A stretch of DNA of 54,835 bases from Clostridia bacterium (GTDB lineage Bacteria > Bacillota > Clostridia > Oscillospirales > RGIG577), in NCBI GenBank assembly GCA_017405765.1, contig JAFQZS010000041.1:1-54835 (forward strand), in the 5' to 3' direction. Made by a program: the position numbers and the translations under genes. Positions 27,032 through 35,668 of the stretch are shown one piece after another (position 1 is the first letter of the stretch; every line of letters begins with the position of its first letter). The notes below the pieces were generated by a model. That model saw nothing but the letters and a program-made list of their open reading frames with translations. It searched no databases and was not told the DNA's origin.

Positions 27032-27951
27032 AACTTATACACCGCGATATCCTTTGAAAGTATCTCAACGGGACGATACGACAGCTTCGATTTTCTTAAG
27101 CCCTCGTCGCCCAGATCCTCCTCGCGGTTCATATACGTAAAGCCCTCGCAGCATATCTTTGCCATCTGCATACATATCATCGAATAAACGCCGTCGTACT
27201 TCGTCAGCGCCTTTTCTATATGAACGTCAAACGTATCCTCCGTTATTTCAGAGCCTATCGAATATGCCGCAGGCTCGTCGTCAACATAAAGAATGAGTCC
27301 GCGCACGGGCAGATCGAAATACGCGGAAAGCACCGTTCTTACGGCGCAGGTCTCGTCGCTCAAACTGCCGTCCGCGCCGTCGCACTCGTTCTCGGCGCAC
27401 CACTGCGTCTGTATTATAACGCAATCCTCGATATTGTCGCGCGTTATCTCCTCCACGCGCCAATTGTACGTCGCCTGGAACTTATTTATATGATTCTTCT
27501 TGCCGTGGAGCTTCTTTCCGCTGTACGTCGAAAGCTTCTCTCTTTCGTAAAGATAATCGTACCCGTCGCGGTTCGTGGTAAACTCAAACGCCGTGCCCAT
27601 AAGTGTCTCAAGGCTTTCTCTTACTTCCTTCGGCACTGATACGAGCTTGAGCTTTATATCAAGCTCCTTCGCATAATCGACGAGGCGCATCACCGCCTTT
27701 TTAAAGTCGCCGTCTCCGATCGGCGGCAAAAAGGCGTAATCCTTCGGCTGTGCGCCGACGCGGATAAAGAGCATACCGTCCTCTATTGCGAACGACGTGC
27801 CGTATATCGTTCGCCATGCATACATATTCACGAACGAAAAGTCGCAGATGCGGTATTTTTGAGCTTTAAGATAAGCCGAAAGAAGCGCCTCGTGCGAAAG
27901 CTCTATATTTTCAAAACTCAAAGTTTCAGTCTTTATTTCCACCTGCTGCAA
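27028..27951 (-). CDS. DUF2156 / phosphatidylglycerol lysyltransferase C-domain protein
   Basis: 307 residues matching the DUF2156 family: an early YRICDFSFVNMYAWR, then KLHGKKNHINKF and a C-terminal MNREEDLGDEGLRKSKLSYRP. The fold is a double GNAT domain related to MprF's aminoacyl-tRNA transferase domain. Soluble members have no proven function; aminoacyl transfer is possible. The start appears to be TTG with GGGAGG nine bases upstream, 26 bases inside the tmk 3' end. Confidence 0.8.
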   Translation of the reverse strand: MQQVEIKTETLSFENIELSHEALLSAYLKAQKYRICDFSFVNMYAWRTIYGTSFAIEDGMLFIRVGAQPKDYAFLPPIGDGDFKKAVMRLVDYAKELDIKLKLVSVPKEVRESLETLMGTAFEFTTNRDGYDYLYEREKLSTYSGKKLHGKKNHINKFQATYNWRVEEITRDNIEDCVIIQTQWCAENECDGADGSLSDETCAVRTVLSAYFDLPVRGLILYVDDEPAAYSIGSEITEDTFDVHIEKALTKYDGVYSMICMQMAKICCEGFTYMNREEDLGDEGLRKSKLSYRPVEILSKDIAVYKL

Positions 27952-28600
27952 GTGAAAACACCTCCCGTGAAATATCCTCTATTTCTCTTATTTTTTCTTC
28001 TTTTACGCATTTTACCTTTTTCCAGCCGAGATAATCCGCCGCCTGAAGCGCCGCATCATAACAGCCGAAAAGATATTTTTTTGAGGCCTCATGTATGTCT
28101 CGGCTCTTTGAATTGTCTATCTTGTTATTTCGCCCTTCCATAAGCTTAATCGATACGGCGGGCGGCACATCCAGAAAAATCACCGTATCGGGCTTAGGCA
28201 GCTTAAGTCGCTCGAATTCATACTCGTAAAGCCAGTCAAAATATTCTTTACGCGTTTCTTTTGAAAGCTTAACGCCCTGATGTATCGCGTTCGAAGTAGT
28301 ATAGCGGTCGGCTATGACGACGCCGCCGCCTTCATAAAAGCTTTTCCAATATTTAAGATAAGACGCGCATCTGTCAACGGCATAGAACGACGACGCCATA
28401 TAGGCGTTCACGTCGGCGGGATCCGTGCCGAACTCGCCTTTCAAATACATTTTTACGAGCGTGCTCGACTCGTCGTCATAATTGGGGAAGCTTATCATTT
28501 TTACGTTTTCCCCCATAGCGCGCATCGCCTTATAAAGAAGCTCGCACTGCGTCTGCTTGCCCGAAGCGTCAAGGCCGTCGATAACTATAAGCTTTCCCAT
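27926..28600 (-). CDS. tmk: dTMP kinase
   Basis: Phosphorylates dTMP to dTDP. 224 residues with the P-loop GLDASGKQTQ, the ADRY (DR) motif and the LID region MEGRNNKIDNSKSRD. It lies one base after thyX, so dTMP synthesis and its phosphorylation are encoded together. GGGGGC precedes the ATG. Confidence 0.92.
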   Translation of the reverse strand: MGKLIVIDGLDASGKQTQCELLYKAMRAMGENVKMISFPNYDDESSTLVKMYLKGEFGTDPADVNAYMASSFYAVDRCASYLKYWKSFYEGGGVVIADRYTTSNAIHQGVKLSKETRKEYFDWLYEYEFERLKLPKPDTVIFLDVPPAVSIKLMEGRNNKIDNSKSRDIHEASKKYLFGCYDAALQAADYLGWKKVKCVKEEKIREIEDISREVFSLAAGGNKD

Positions 28601-28601
28601 C

Positions 28602-29366
28602 TCAAAGCCCCCGATAATATTCTCTCATCTCTTTTGCGCGTCCGCACGACATTTTGCCCTCGGTACATCCGCCCGAAGCGCATCCCGGACCGGCGTTCTT
28701 AAAAAGCGCCGGAGCTGTGCGCTTAACTTCCTTTAACATGTCCGTCGCCACGGCGCGTATCTCCCACTGGGCGCGATTGCAGCATCGCAGTCTGAAAAAG
28801 TTGTGAAGGCTTCGGGCGTTCATTGTGATTATCATTTTCGTTTCGCACGCATTGGGAAGAACGAAACGCGCATCTTCGATAGCTTTTTTGGATGCGGCGC
28901 GCCGTGCTTCGCGTTCGGGCTTGCCTTGGGCCGTGAACGTCTCATAATGCTTCTTTTCAAGTATGTCCGCAAGCGCATTGTAGCTTTTCTGCGCGTCCTC
29001 CATCGACTTTTTGAATATATTCAACGCCTCTGGCTCGCTCTCTATTTCGGGCGGCACGACATATTCGAACTGCCCCTCCTTAACATATCTCTGCGATTTT
29101 ACGGAAAACGAAGCTATGCGGTGGCGCGTTATCTGCGCAAGCAGGCTTCTTGATACGCCCTCAATAAGGAAAGTAAACGAAGCGTGTTCAATAGGGCTCT
29201 GATGTCCCAGATCGGAGAGCATATCTATAAAGTCGGCCGCGCTCTCATCGTCTATGCCGTTTAAAAGCTCATCTCCGGCGCTGCTTGAATAACACAGCTT
29301 TGCCGCTGCCGCAACGATTTTCTGAGGCTCGGGCGTATAAGCTATCAGCGTAACCTTATGCTCCAT
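28602..29366 (-). CDS. thyX: flavin-dependent thymidylate synthase ThyX
   Basis: Makes dTMP from dUMP using FAD, methylene-THF and NAD(P)H. The diagnostic RHR-x2-S-x4-S-x-R motif is at residues 81-93 (RHRIASFSVKSQR). 254 residues, normal for the family. The C-terminal PGCASGGCTEGKMSCG contains extra Cys residues that are not part of the core fold. The promoter is probably upstream of tagA. Confidence 0.95.
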   Translation of the reverse strand: MEHKVTLIAYTPEPQKIVAAAAKLCYSSSAGDELLNGIDDESAADFIDMLSDLGHQSPIEHASFTFLIEGVSRSLLAQITRHRIASFSVKSQRYVKEGQFEYVVPPEIESEPEALNIFKKSMEDAQKSYNALADILEKKHYETFTAQGKPEREARRAASKKAIEDARFVLPNACETKMIITMNARSLHNFFRLRCCNRAQWEIRAVATDMLKEVKRTAPALFKNAGPGCASGGCTEGKMSCGRAKEMREYYRGL

Positions 29367-29372
29367 TTTTCA

Positions 29373-30113
29373 CTACCTCGCTTTCTCTAAGCTTCTGCGT
29401 TTTTTCTCTCTTGATACGTTATTTAAGAATACCGGTATCTTCATCATACGGCGCATGCGCTTCGGATTCGTCACGAGGCGGTAAAGCCACTCAAGGCCCA
29501 TGCGCGACATCCATGCAGGCGCGCGCTTTACATTCCCCGCAAATATATCCATGCTGCCGCCGAGTCCTATCATGACCTTGGCGCATGTATCTTTAAGATG
29601 CCTCTTAATAAATATCTCCTGTTTCGGCGCGCCCAGGCAAACAAAGCAAATATCGGCCTCGCATTCGTTTATCTTGTTAACGATGCGCTCCTCGTCGGAA
29701 AAGTATCCGTCGTTAGTGCCGCAGATATCAATGCGCGGATATTTGTTTTTTATATTCTCTGCGGCTCTTTCGGCAATGCCCGGCGCCGCTCCGAGAAGGA
29801 AGAGACGATATTCGCCCGTTTCTATATATCTTAAAAGGTTCGTCGCAAGCTCAAACCCCGGCACCCTCCCTTTTAACGGAGTTCCTAGCATTTTTGCGGC
29901 ATATATTACGCCTATGCCGTCAGCTACCGTAAGTGAAGCGGAGTTTATCACTTCCATAACGGAAGGATCGTCTACGCAAAGCTGAACGATCTCGGGATTT
30001 GGCGTTACGATCATGTCCGTCTCGTTGTTTTTAAGCAGGCGTAAAACCTCCATGATGGCCTCGTCCATTGTTACATTATCGAATTTTACGCCTAAAATAT
30101 CGACCTTTTCCAT
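29373..30113 (-). CDS. WecG/TagA/CpsF family glycosyltransferase
   Basis: 246 residues. TagA-type enzymes transfer N-acetylmannosamine (or related sugars) to a lipid-linked GlcNAc in wall teichoic acid or polysaccharide synthesis. TPNPEIV, VADGIGVIYAA and FVCLGAPKQE are family motifs. I start at the ATG at 30113 with GGAGG five bases upstream; the longer frame upstream has no ribosome site and runs through the promoter area. It leads the tagA-thyX-tmk run. Confidence 0.88.
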   Translation of the reverse strand: MEKVDILGVKFDNVTMDEAIMEVLRLLKNNETDMIVTPNPEIVQLCVDDPSVMEVINSASLTVADGIGVIYAAKMLGTPLKGRVPGFELATNLLRYIETGEYRLFLLGAAPGIAERAAENIKNKYPRIDICGTNDGYFSDEERIVNKINECEADICFVCLGAPKQEIFIKRHLKDTCAKVMIGLGGSMDIFAGNVKRAPAWMSRMGLEWLYRLVTNPKRMRRMMKIPVFLNNVSREKKRRSLEKAR

Positions 30114-30242
30114 TTTGTCCTCCGAAGGGAATGTATATAAGTAAGTATACGCAGCGTATAAGTCTTTAAAGTCAACAGCATCCGTATTATAATCAATGTA
30201 TTGTATCATATATGCAAAAATTTTTCAAGCAAAATCGACTCA

Positions 30243-30266
30243 ATGCCTAAATACGGCATTTTTTTG
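30243..30266 (+). terminator. small terminator-like hairpin, orphan
   Basis: ATGCC (30243-30247) pairs with GGCAT (30255-30259), followed by seven T. There is no plus-strand gene upstream, as the tagA gene diverges. The stem is only 5 bp, so this could be chance or the end of a short untranslated RNA. The rest of 30114-30411 is A/T-rich spacer. Confidence 0.3.
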
Positions 30267-30411
30267 ATAATATGCAGCGTGTTTTTGTCCCTGCAATTTG
30301 ACATATACGCAAACATTTTCAAAACGAACGCGCTTTTTTCACTCCGTCTTCACAAGACCGCCATATTTGCAGGCTACAATGTAATCACAACAGACAAGGA
30401 GGTAATCCAAA

Positions 30412-32313
30412 ATGAAAAAACATCTGCCTGTAAAAATAATGTCAATGATACTTGCAGTCGTGTTCCTTCTCGCCATGCTGGCGGGCTGCCAGGTCTCGAA
30501 TTCTGACGATGGCAGCAGCGAAAAATACGTAAACCCCGACGTCACCGCAGACGTCACTTATACGTTCACGAACTCGGGCGTGACCGCAGACTCGGGCGGC
30601 GGCGACAGCATAAAGGGCACGAGCGTAATAATAACCTCTCCCGGCACTTACGCCTTCACGGGAGAGTGCTCCGACGGATACATCCTCGTGACTGAGGGCT
30701 CGGGCGACGTTACGCTTATTCTGAACGGACTTGATCTTACTTACGGCGAGGGAGCGCCCATAAAAGCGGAGGGCAGCGATTCCAATGTGACCATCACCCT
30801 TGCGGAGGGGACCCAAAACTCGGTCTCCGATACAGACCGCAGCGAAGAAAAACCGAAATCGGCCGTAAATTCCGACGGCGACCTTACGATAAACGGCACG
30901 GGCGCGCTCACGGTGACCGGCAATAATAAAAACGGCATAAAGGCCGACGGCAGCCTTACGATAGAAGACGCAAGCGTTACCGTAATAAGCACGGACGACG
31001 GCATATGCGCCGACAGTGCGCTTACGATAAACTCCGGTAATATCGACATAACAAGCGGCGGCGATGCGATAAAATCCTCGCCAGACGCGGTAAGCGACAC
31101 GACCCCCGCAATAATAACCGTAAACGGCGGCAATATCACACTTAACGCAAAGGGCGATGCAATAACGTCCGACGGCGAGATCATCGTAAACGGCGGCAGC
31201 TTCAACGTCACCACGGAAAGCAGCGGCGAAAGCGACAGCCAAAAGGCGTTCAAATCGGCCGGTACTATAACGGTAAACGGCGGCGATTTCAATATCAACG
31301 CCGCAGACGACGCTTTCCACAGCGACACATACGTATATATCCTGGGCGGAAATATGACGATAAACTCGGCTGACGACGCGTTCCACGCCGACACCTCGCT
31401 TATAATAGGGACCCTGGGCGGCAGCGATGACGATATAAACATAAATATCGAAAGCAGTCTTGAAGGTCTCGAGGGAGGTACAGTATACGTATATTCCGGC
31501 AATATCGATATAACGGCCTCAGACGACGGAATAAACGCCGCGGGAGGCGACGGGGGCTCGGGCGGCGACACATTCAATCCCGGCGGAGGCGGCGGTATGG
31601 GCCCCGGCGTTATGGGAGGACGCGGCGGTCACGGTATGCATGGAAATATGTCCGGCGATATGTCGAGCGATGCTTTCGGCGAACGCCCCGAAAGGCCGTC
31701 CGGCAACACAGACGGAGACTTCCCCGGCGAACCTCCCGAAGGCTTTGACGGCAATATGGACGGCGACTTCCCGAGCGAACCGCCCGAAGGCTTTGACGGC
31801 GAACTGCCGGACGAAGCTTTTGACACGGCGTCGGCCAACGCAGGCTTTACCGTTCCCGAATCAAACGGCGAAGACTACGCCGTACATATCTACGGCGGCA
31901 ATATCACGGTAAACTGCAAAGGCGACGGCATTGATTCAAACGGCAATATATACGTTTATGGCGGTACGACTCTCGTTTATGCAAGCGAAGACGGCGGCAA
32001 CGGCGCGATAGATTACGGAGACGTAAACTCAAGCCTCACCGTGACGGGCGGCACTCTTCTGGCTGTAGGCAACGCGCAAATGGCGCAGGGGCCGGGCGCG
32101 CAGAGCACACAGCAAAGCGTTACGTTCATGCTTTCGACGAATTTAAGTTCGGGCGACGACGTCACGATAACGGACGAGAGCGGCAATACGGTATTTGAGT
32201 TTGAGTCGGTAAAACGCGCAGATCATATCGTATTCACCTCGGAAGACATATCTTCGGGAACGTACACCTTATATGTAAACGGCAGCGCCGTTTCAACGTG
32301 CGAGGCTAACTGA
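30412..32313 (+). CDS. lipoprotein with Cthe_2159-type carbohydrate-binding beta-helix
   Basis: 633 residues. A lipoprotein signal ends LAMLAGC with the lipid-carrying Cys at 26. The body is a chain of short beta-helix turns of the type ITVNGGNI / DGICADSALTINSG with repeated DDAFH/DDGI elements, matching the Cthe_2159 family that binds acidic plant polysaccharides such as polygalacturonate, often with calcium. Residues about 390-475 insert a low-complexity Gly/Met then Pro/Glu/Asp-rich segment with GDFPxEPPEGFDG repeats. AAGGAGGT lies eight bases before the ATG. It is monocistronic, with a strong terminator behind it. Confidence 0.8.
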   Translation: MKKHLPVKIMSMILAVVFLLAMLAGCQVSNSDDGSSEKYVNPDVTADVTYTFTNSGVTADSGGGDSIKGTSVIITSPGTYAFTGECSDGYILVTEGSGDVTLILNGLDLTYGEGAPIKAEGSDSNVTITLAEGTQNSVSDTDRSEEKPKSAVNSDGDLTINGTGALTVTGNNKNGIKADGSLTIEDASVTVISTDDGICADSALTINSGNIDITSGGDAIKSSPDAVSDTTPAIITVNGGNITLNAKGDAITSDGEIIVNGGSFNVTTESSGESDSQKAFKSAGTITVNGGDFNINAADDAFHSDTYVYILGGNMTINSADDAFHADTSLIIGTLGGSDDDININIESSLEGLEGGTVYVYSGNIDITASDDGINAAGGDGGSGGDTFNPGGGGGMGPGVMGGRGGHGMHGNMSGDMSSDAFGERPERPSGNTDGDFPGEPPEGFDGNMDGDFPSEPPEGFDGELPDEAFDTASANAGFTVPESNGEDYAVHIYGGNITVNCKGDGIDSNGNIYVYGGTTLVYASEDGGNGAIDYGDVNSSLTVTGGTLLAVGNAQMAQGPGAQSTQQSVTFMLSTNLSSGDDVTITDESGNTVFEFESVKRADHIVFTSEDISSGTYTLYVNGSAVSTCEAN

Positions 32314-32325
32314 ATACCGGATCCT

Positions 32326-32363
32326 AAAAGAGTCGGGGGTAAAACGGCCCCCGGCTCTTTTTA
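32326..32363 (+). terminator. strong intrinsic terminator of the lipoprotein gene
   Basis: AAAAGAGTCGGGGG (32326-32339) pairs with CCCCCGGCTCTTTT (14 bp, one wobble) and continues in T, 12 bases past the stop codon. Confidence 0.9.
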
Positions 32364-32397
32364 TTCCCGTGCCTGTTTTAAAAACGGCGTAAAAGCC

Positions 32398-32425
32398 TTG
32401 ACTTATACGTTTAATTAAGTATAAT
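32398..32425 (+). promoter_or_regulatory. promoter of the NSS transporter gene
   Basis: TTGACT (32398-32403) and TATAAT (32420-32425) with a 16-base spacer. The predicted RNA start (about 32432) is immediately before the perfect hairpin at 32435-32463. Confidence 0.8.
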
Positions 32426-32434
32426 GTTTATTAC

Positions 32435-32463
32435 TGTCCGAAAAAGCGCGTCTTTTTCGGACA
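32435..32463 (+). promoter_or_regulatory. perfect 11-bp hairpin at the 5' end of the NSS mRNA
   Basis: TGTCCGAAAAA (32435-32445) and TTTTTCGGACA (32453-32463) are exact reverse complements around a 7-base loop. It starts the leader and is not followed by a U-tract, so it is unlikely to be a terminator. It could stabilise the mRNA or be a repressor operator overlapping the start site. Confidence 0.6.
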
Positions 32464-32491
32464 AATATTGTTTTGCGAGTGATTTCAAAAA

Positions 32492-33910
32492 ATGGAAAAA
32501 CCCAAGAAAACCAAGGGGTCGGGCAATTTTTCGGGACAGCTCGGCTTCGTTCTAGCGGCTGCGGGCAGCGCCGTGGGCGTCGGCAACCTGTGGAGGTTCC
32601 CCTATCTTGCCGCAAAAGACGGCGGCGGTCTTTTTATAATCGTATATCTCGTTTTGGTGCTTACGTTCGGCTTTACGCTGCTCACGTCGGATATAGCGGT
32701 AGGACGCAGAACGAAAAAAAGCTCCATACACGCCTATGCCGAGATGCATCCTAAGTGGAAATTTTTAGGTGTGCTCACGTTTCTTGTGCCCGTTATCATA
32801 ATGACGTACTATGCCGTTATAGGCGGCTGGATAACGAAGTATTTTACCGTTTACGTCACCGGCATGGCCGAAGCTGCGGCGGAAGACGGCTTTTTCGTAT
32901 CGTTCATCACCTCGCCTGTCTCCCCCGTTTTCTTCGCGCTTATCTTTATGGCATTCACCTCCGTCATAGTCTACAACGGCGTTGAAGGCGGCATAGAAAA
33001 GGTATCTAAATTCATCATGCCCGTTCTGCTCGTTATGATAATCGGCATAACCGTCTTCGTGCTCACTATCAGCCATACGGACGGCTCCGGCGTTACTAGA
33101 ACGGGACTTGAGGGACTTTTGGTATATTTTAAGCCAAACTTTGACGGCGTTACTCCGGGACGCTTTTTGCAGATACTTCTAGATGCAATGAGTCAGCTCT
33201 TCTTCTCGCTGAGCGTTTCGATGGGCATAATGATAACTTACGGCTCATACGTAAAGCCGGAGGTAAATTTAAATAAGTCGATAAATCAGATAGAAGTTGT
33301 CGATACGGGCGTTGCGCTGCTTGCGGGCGCGATGCTCGTCCCCGCCGTATATGTATTCTCAGGCGTTGAGGGCATGAGCGTGGGCCCGTCCCTTATGTTC
33401 GTTTCGCTGCCCAAGGTGTTTTCGTCGATGGGCGCGGCAGGACCCGTTATAGGCGGCGTATTCTTCATCATGGCGGCGTTTGCGGCGCTGACCTCGTGCA
33501 TATCCGTGCTCGAACCTATCGTTGCGAACTGTATGGAGATCTTCAAGTCAACGCGAAAAAAGACGACGCTCGTGCTTACCGTGATATATATGGCGGCGTC
33601 CGCCGTTATCGTTTTGGGCTACAGCATATTCTACTTCGAGGTTAAGCTGCCGAACGGCTCGACGGGTCAGCTCCTCGACATAATGGACTACGTAAGCAAC
33701 AACTTTATGATGCCGTTCGTCTCGCTTCTGTCGTGCATACTCATAGGCTGGGTAGTGGGGCCGCAATGGATAATAGACGAGGTGGAGTCGAGCGGACACA
33801 AGTTCACGCGCAAGGCTCTTTACCGCGTTATGATAAAATACGTCGCTCCGATAATGATGTTCGTGCTGTTTTTGCAGTCTACGGGAGTTTTGGGGCTCGT
33901 AATAAAGTAG
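32492..33910 (+). CDS. sodium-dependent amino acid transporter, NSS (SNF) family
   Basis: 472 residues, with about 11-12 hydrophobic helices. The family N-terminal signature is clear: GFVLAAAGSAVGVGNLWRFPYL, including the unwound TM1 sodium/substrate site. Bacterial relatives (MhsT, TnaT, LeuT) carry hydrophobic or aromatic amino acids with sodium. The substrate cannot be read from sequence. The ribosome site is weak (GAGTGA). It has its own promoter and terminator. Confidence 0.93.
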   Translation: MEKPKKTKGSGNFSGQLGFVLAAAGSAVGVGNLWRFPYLAAKDGGGLFIIVYLVLVLTFGFTLLTSDIAVGRRTKKSSIHAYAEMHPKWKFLGVLTFLVPVIIMTYYAVIGGWITKYFTVYVTGMAEAAAEDGFFVSFITSPVSPVFFALIFMAFTSVIVYNGVEGGIEKVSKFIMPVLLVMIIGITVFVLTISHTDGSGVTRTGLEGLLVYFKPNFDGVTPGRFLQILLDAMSQLFFSLSVSMGIMITYGSYVKPEVNLNKSINQIEVVDTGVALLAGAMLVPAVYVFSGVEGMSVGPSLMFVSLPKVFSSMGAAGPVIGGVFFIMAAFAALTSCISVLEPIVANCMEIFKSTRKKTTLVLTVIYMAASAVIVLGYSIFYFEVKLPNGSTGQLLDIMDYVSNNFMMPFVSLLSCILIGWVVGPQWIIDEVESSGHKFTRKALYRVMIKYVAPIMMFVLFLQSTGVLGLVIK

Positions 33911-33921
33911 ATCGTTCGCGG

Positions 33922-33955
33922 CGCGCTCCCGCAAAATCGCGGGGGCGCGTTTTTT
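33922..33955 (+). terminator. terminator of the NSS transporter gene
   Basis: CGCGCTCCCGC (33922-33932) pairs with GCGGGGGCGCG (33939-33949, one G/T wobble), followed by six T. Confidence 0.9.
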
Positions 33956-33975
33956 GTTTTAAAGATTTATAATTA

Positions 33976-34004
33976 TTGACAATTCGTTCGTTTAATGTTA
34001 TATT
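33976..34004 (+). promoter_or_regulatory. promoter of the MFS transporter gene
   Basis: Perfect TTGACA (33976-33981), 17-base spacer, TATATT (33999-34004), 43 bases upstream of the ATG. Confidence 0.82.
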
Positions 34005-34047
34005 CTGAAATTGGTAAATATATCTTTACTGTTTTACGGGGTGTTTT

Positions 34048-35523
34048 ATGGCCGAAAAATTCAAGCTGACTAAAAAAATGTTCATATCGCTCGTCGTAGT
34101 TATAATAGGCTCGTTCATGTCTTCTTTAAGCTCGACTATAGTAACGCCTGCGCTTCCGAGCATTATATCCACCTTCGATATAACGGCTGCGGACGCTGGG
34201 TGGCTCACGACCGTATATCTTCTCGTTATGGGAATAATGGTGCCCGTTACGGCGTATCTCATAACGCGCTTCTCGACAAAGCTGCTTTTCTGCATCTCCA
34301 TGGTATGCTTCGCCGTAGGAACGGCGCTCGCCGCAATATCGCCCGCATTCTGGGTGCTTATCGCGGGCCGAGTCGTGCAGTCGCTCGGAAGCGGCATACT
34401 CGTGCCGCTCGTTACCACGATGATACTTTGGATGTTCCCCAAAGAGCGGCGCGGAGGCGCGATGGGCACGATAGGTCTTATCGTCGGCGCCGCGCCCATA
34501 GTAGGTCCCGCGCTTTCCGGCTGGATGACCGATATGTGGGGCTGGCGCTCCATTTTTGCCGCCATAATACCTATCGCCGTAATAGATATCGTGCTCGCGC
34601 TTTTCTTCCTTGAAAATCAGACGACTCCCAGAAAGGCTTCGCTTGACAAGCTCTCGCTCCTTCTTTCGACCGTGGGCTTTTTTGCTGTTCTCTACGCCTT
34701 CGGATCGGTATCTAATATGGGTTGGACAAATCCCATAGTCATAATATGCACGATAGTCGGCGTTATAGCGGTAATTGCAATGTTCCGCCGTCAGACAAGG
34801 CTTTCGGAACCGTTTCTCGATGTGAGGACGTTAAAGAGCGTGCCGTTTCTTATTGGCACGATACTTTCGATGATAGTATTCGCCGCGCTTCTGTTCGCGG
34901 GAGTGCTGATACCTATATTCCTTCAGAACGTATCGGGCTACAGCGCGACGCAGTCGGGACTTATCCAAGTGCCGGGCGCAGCCGTCATGGCGGCAATGAA
35001 CCCGATAAGCGGTATTATCCTCGATAAAAAAGGTCCTCGCGGTCTTAGCATCGCAGGCTTTACCTTCATGGTGATCGGCACGATATTCTTTGTTGTATGC
35101 ACACCTCAAACGCATGTGGCGCTCATATGCACGATGTTCTCACTTCGCGCCGTCGGCATCGCGTTCATACTTATGCCCCTCACGACGTGGGGTATGAACT
35201 CGCTTGAAAACAAGGTGCTTGCCCACGCTACCGCGATAAACAATACGTTAAGACAGGTCGCAGGCTCGCTTGGAACTGCCGTTTTCGTGACCGTGTACTC
35301 CATAAGTACTCAGAATTCGATGGCTTTGGGTCCGATAGATGCTCAGATGCACGGCTTCCACGTTGCATTCCTAAGCTCGATGATCTTAATGATAGTCGGT
35401 CTCGTGCTGTGCTTAATCTTCGTTAAGGATAACAGGGGCAAAAAGAAGCTCCCCGCGGGCGAAAGGGCAGGCGCGCTGCCCGACGCCGACAAAACAGCCC
35501 TGCCCGAGGGCGAAAAATCATAA
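34048..35523 (+). CDS. DHA2-family (EmrB/QacA type) MFS exporter
   Basis: 491 residues, with about 14 hydrophobic helices as expected for the DHA2 drug:proton antiporter family. Motif A-like sequence follows TM2 (YLITRFSTKLLF) and motif C-like Gly/Pro sequence is in TM5 (GLIVGAAPIVGPALSGW). The polar C-terminal tail is short and charged. Proton-driven export of a drug or amphiphile is expected; the substrate is unknown. GGGGTG precedes the ATG. No TetR or MarR regulator is adjacent. Confidence 0.9.
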   Translation: MAEKFKLTKKMFISLVVVIIGSFMSSLSSTIVTPALPSIISTFDITAADAGWLTTVYLLVMGIMVPVTAYLITRFSTKLLFCISMVCFAVGTALAAISPAFWVLIAGRVVQSLGSGILVPLVTTMILWMFPKERRGGAMGTIGLIVGAAPIVGPALSGWMTDMWGWRSIFAAIIPIAVIDIVLALFFLENQTTPRKASLDKLSLLLSTVGFFAVLYAFGSVSNMGWTNPIVIICTIVGVIAVIAMFRRQTRLSEPFLDVRTLKSVPFLIGTILSMIVFAALLFAGVLIPIFLQNVSGYSATQSGLIQVPGAAVMAAMNPISGIILDKKGPRGLSIAGFTFMVIGTIFFVVCTPQTHVALICTMFSLRAVGIAFILMPLTTWGMNSLENKVLAHATAINNTLRQVAGSLGTAVFVTVYSISTQNSMALGPIDAQMHGFHVAFLSSMILMIVGLVLCLIFVKDNRGKKKLPAGERAGALPDADKTALPEGEKS

Positions 35524-35576
35524 ACATATAGATAACTGTGCTGTTTATGAAATAAATCTCCCCGTATAAAACAGAT

Positions 35577-35627
35577 AAAAAGACGCTTCCGAAGGGACTT
35601 TCGTCCCCATGAAAGCGTCTTTCTTTT
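35577..35627. terminator. bidirectional terminator between the MFS and dapL genes
   Basis: AAAGACGCTT (35579-35588) pairs with AAGCGTCTTT (35613-35622), with an inner GGGA/TCCC helix. A-rich sequence on the left and TCTTTCTTTT on the right let it serve both converging transcripts. Confidence 0.8.
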
Positions 35628-35668
35628 ATGCACATTTTTAAAAGAGCTCTTTTGCTATAGCCCAATTA

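Noticed and set aside
30339..30411. Consensus promoter for the lipoprotein gene
   Set aside because: A TACAAT box is present near 30376, but no good -35 box lies at 16-18 bases, so I did not list a promoter.
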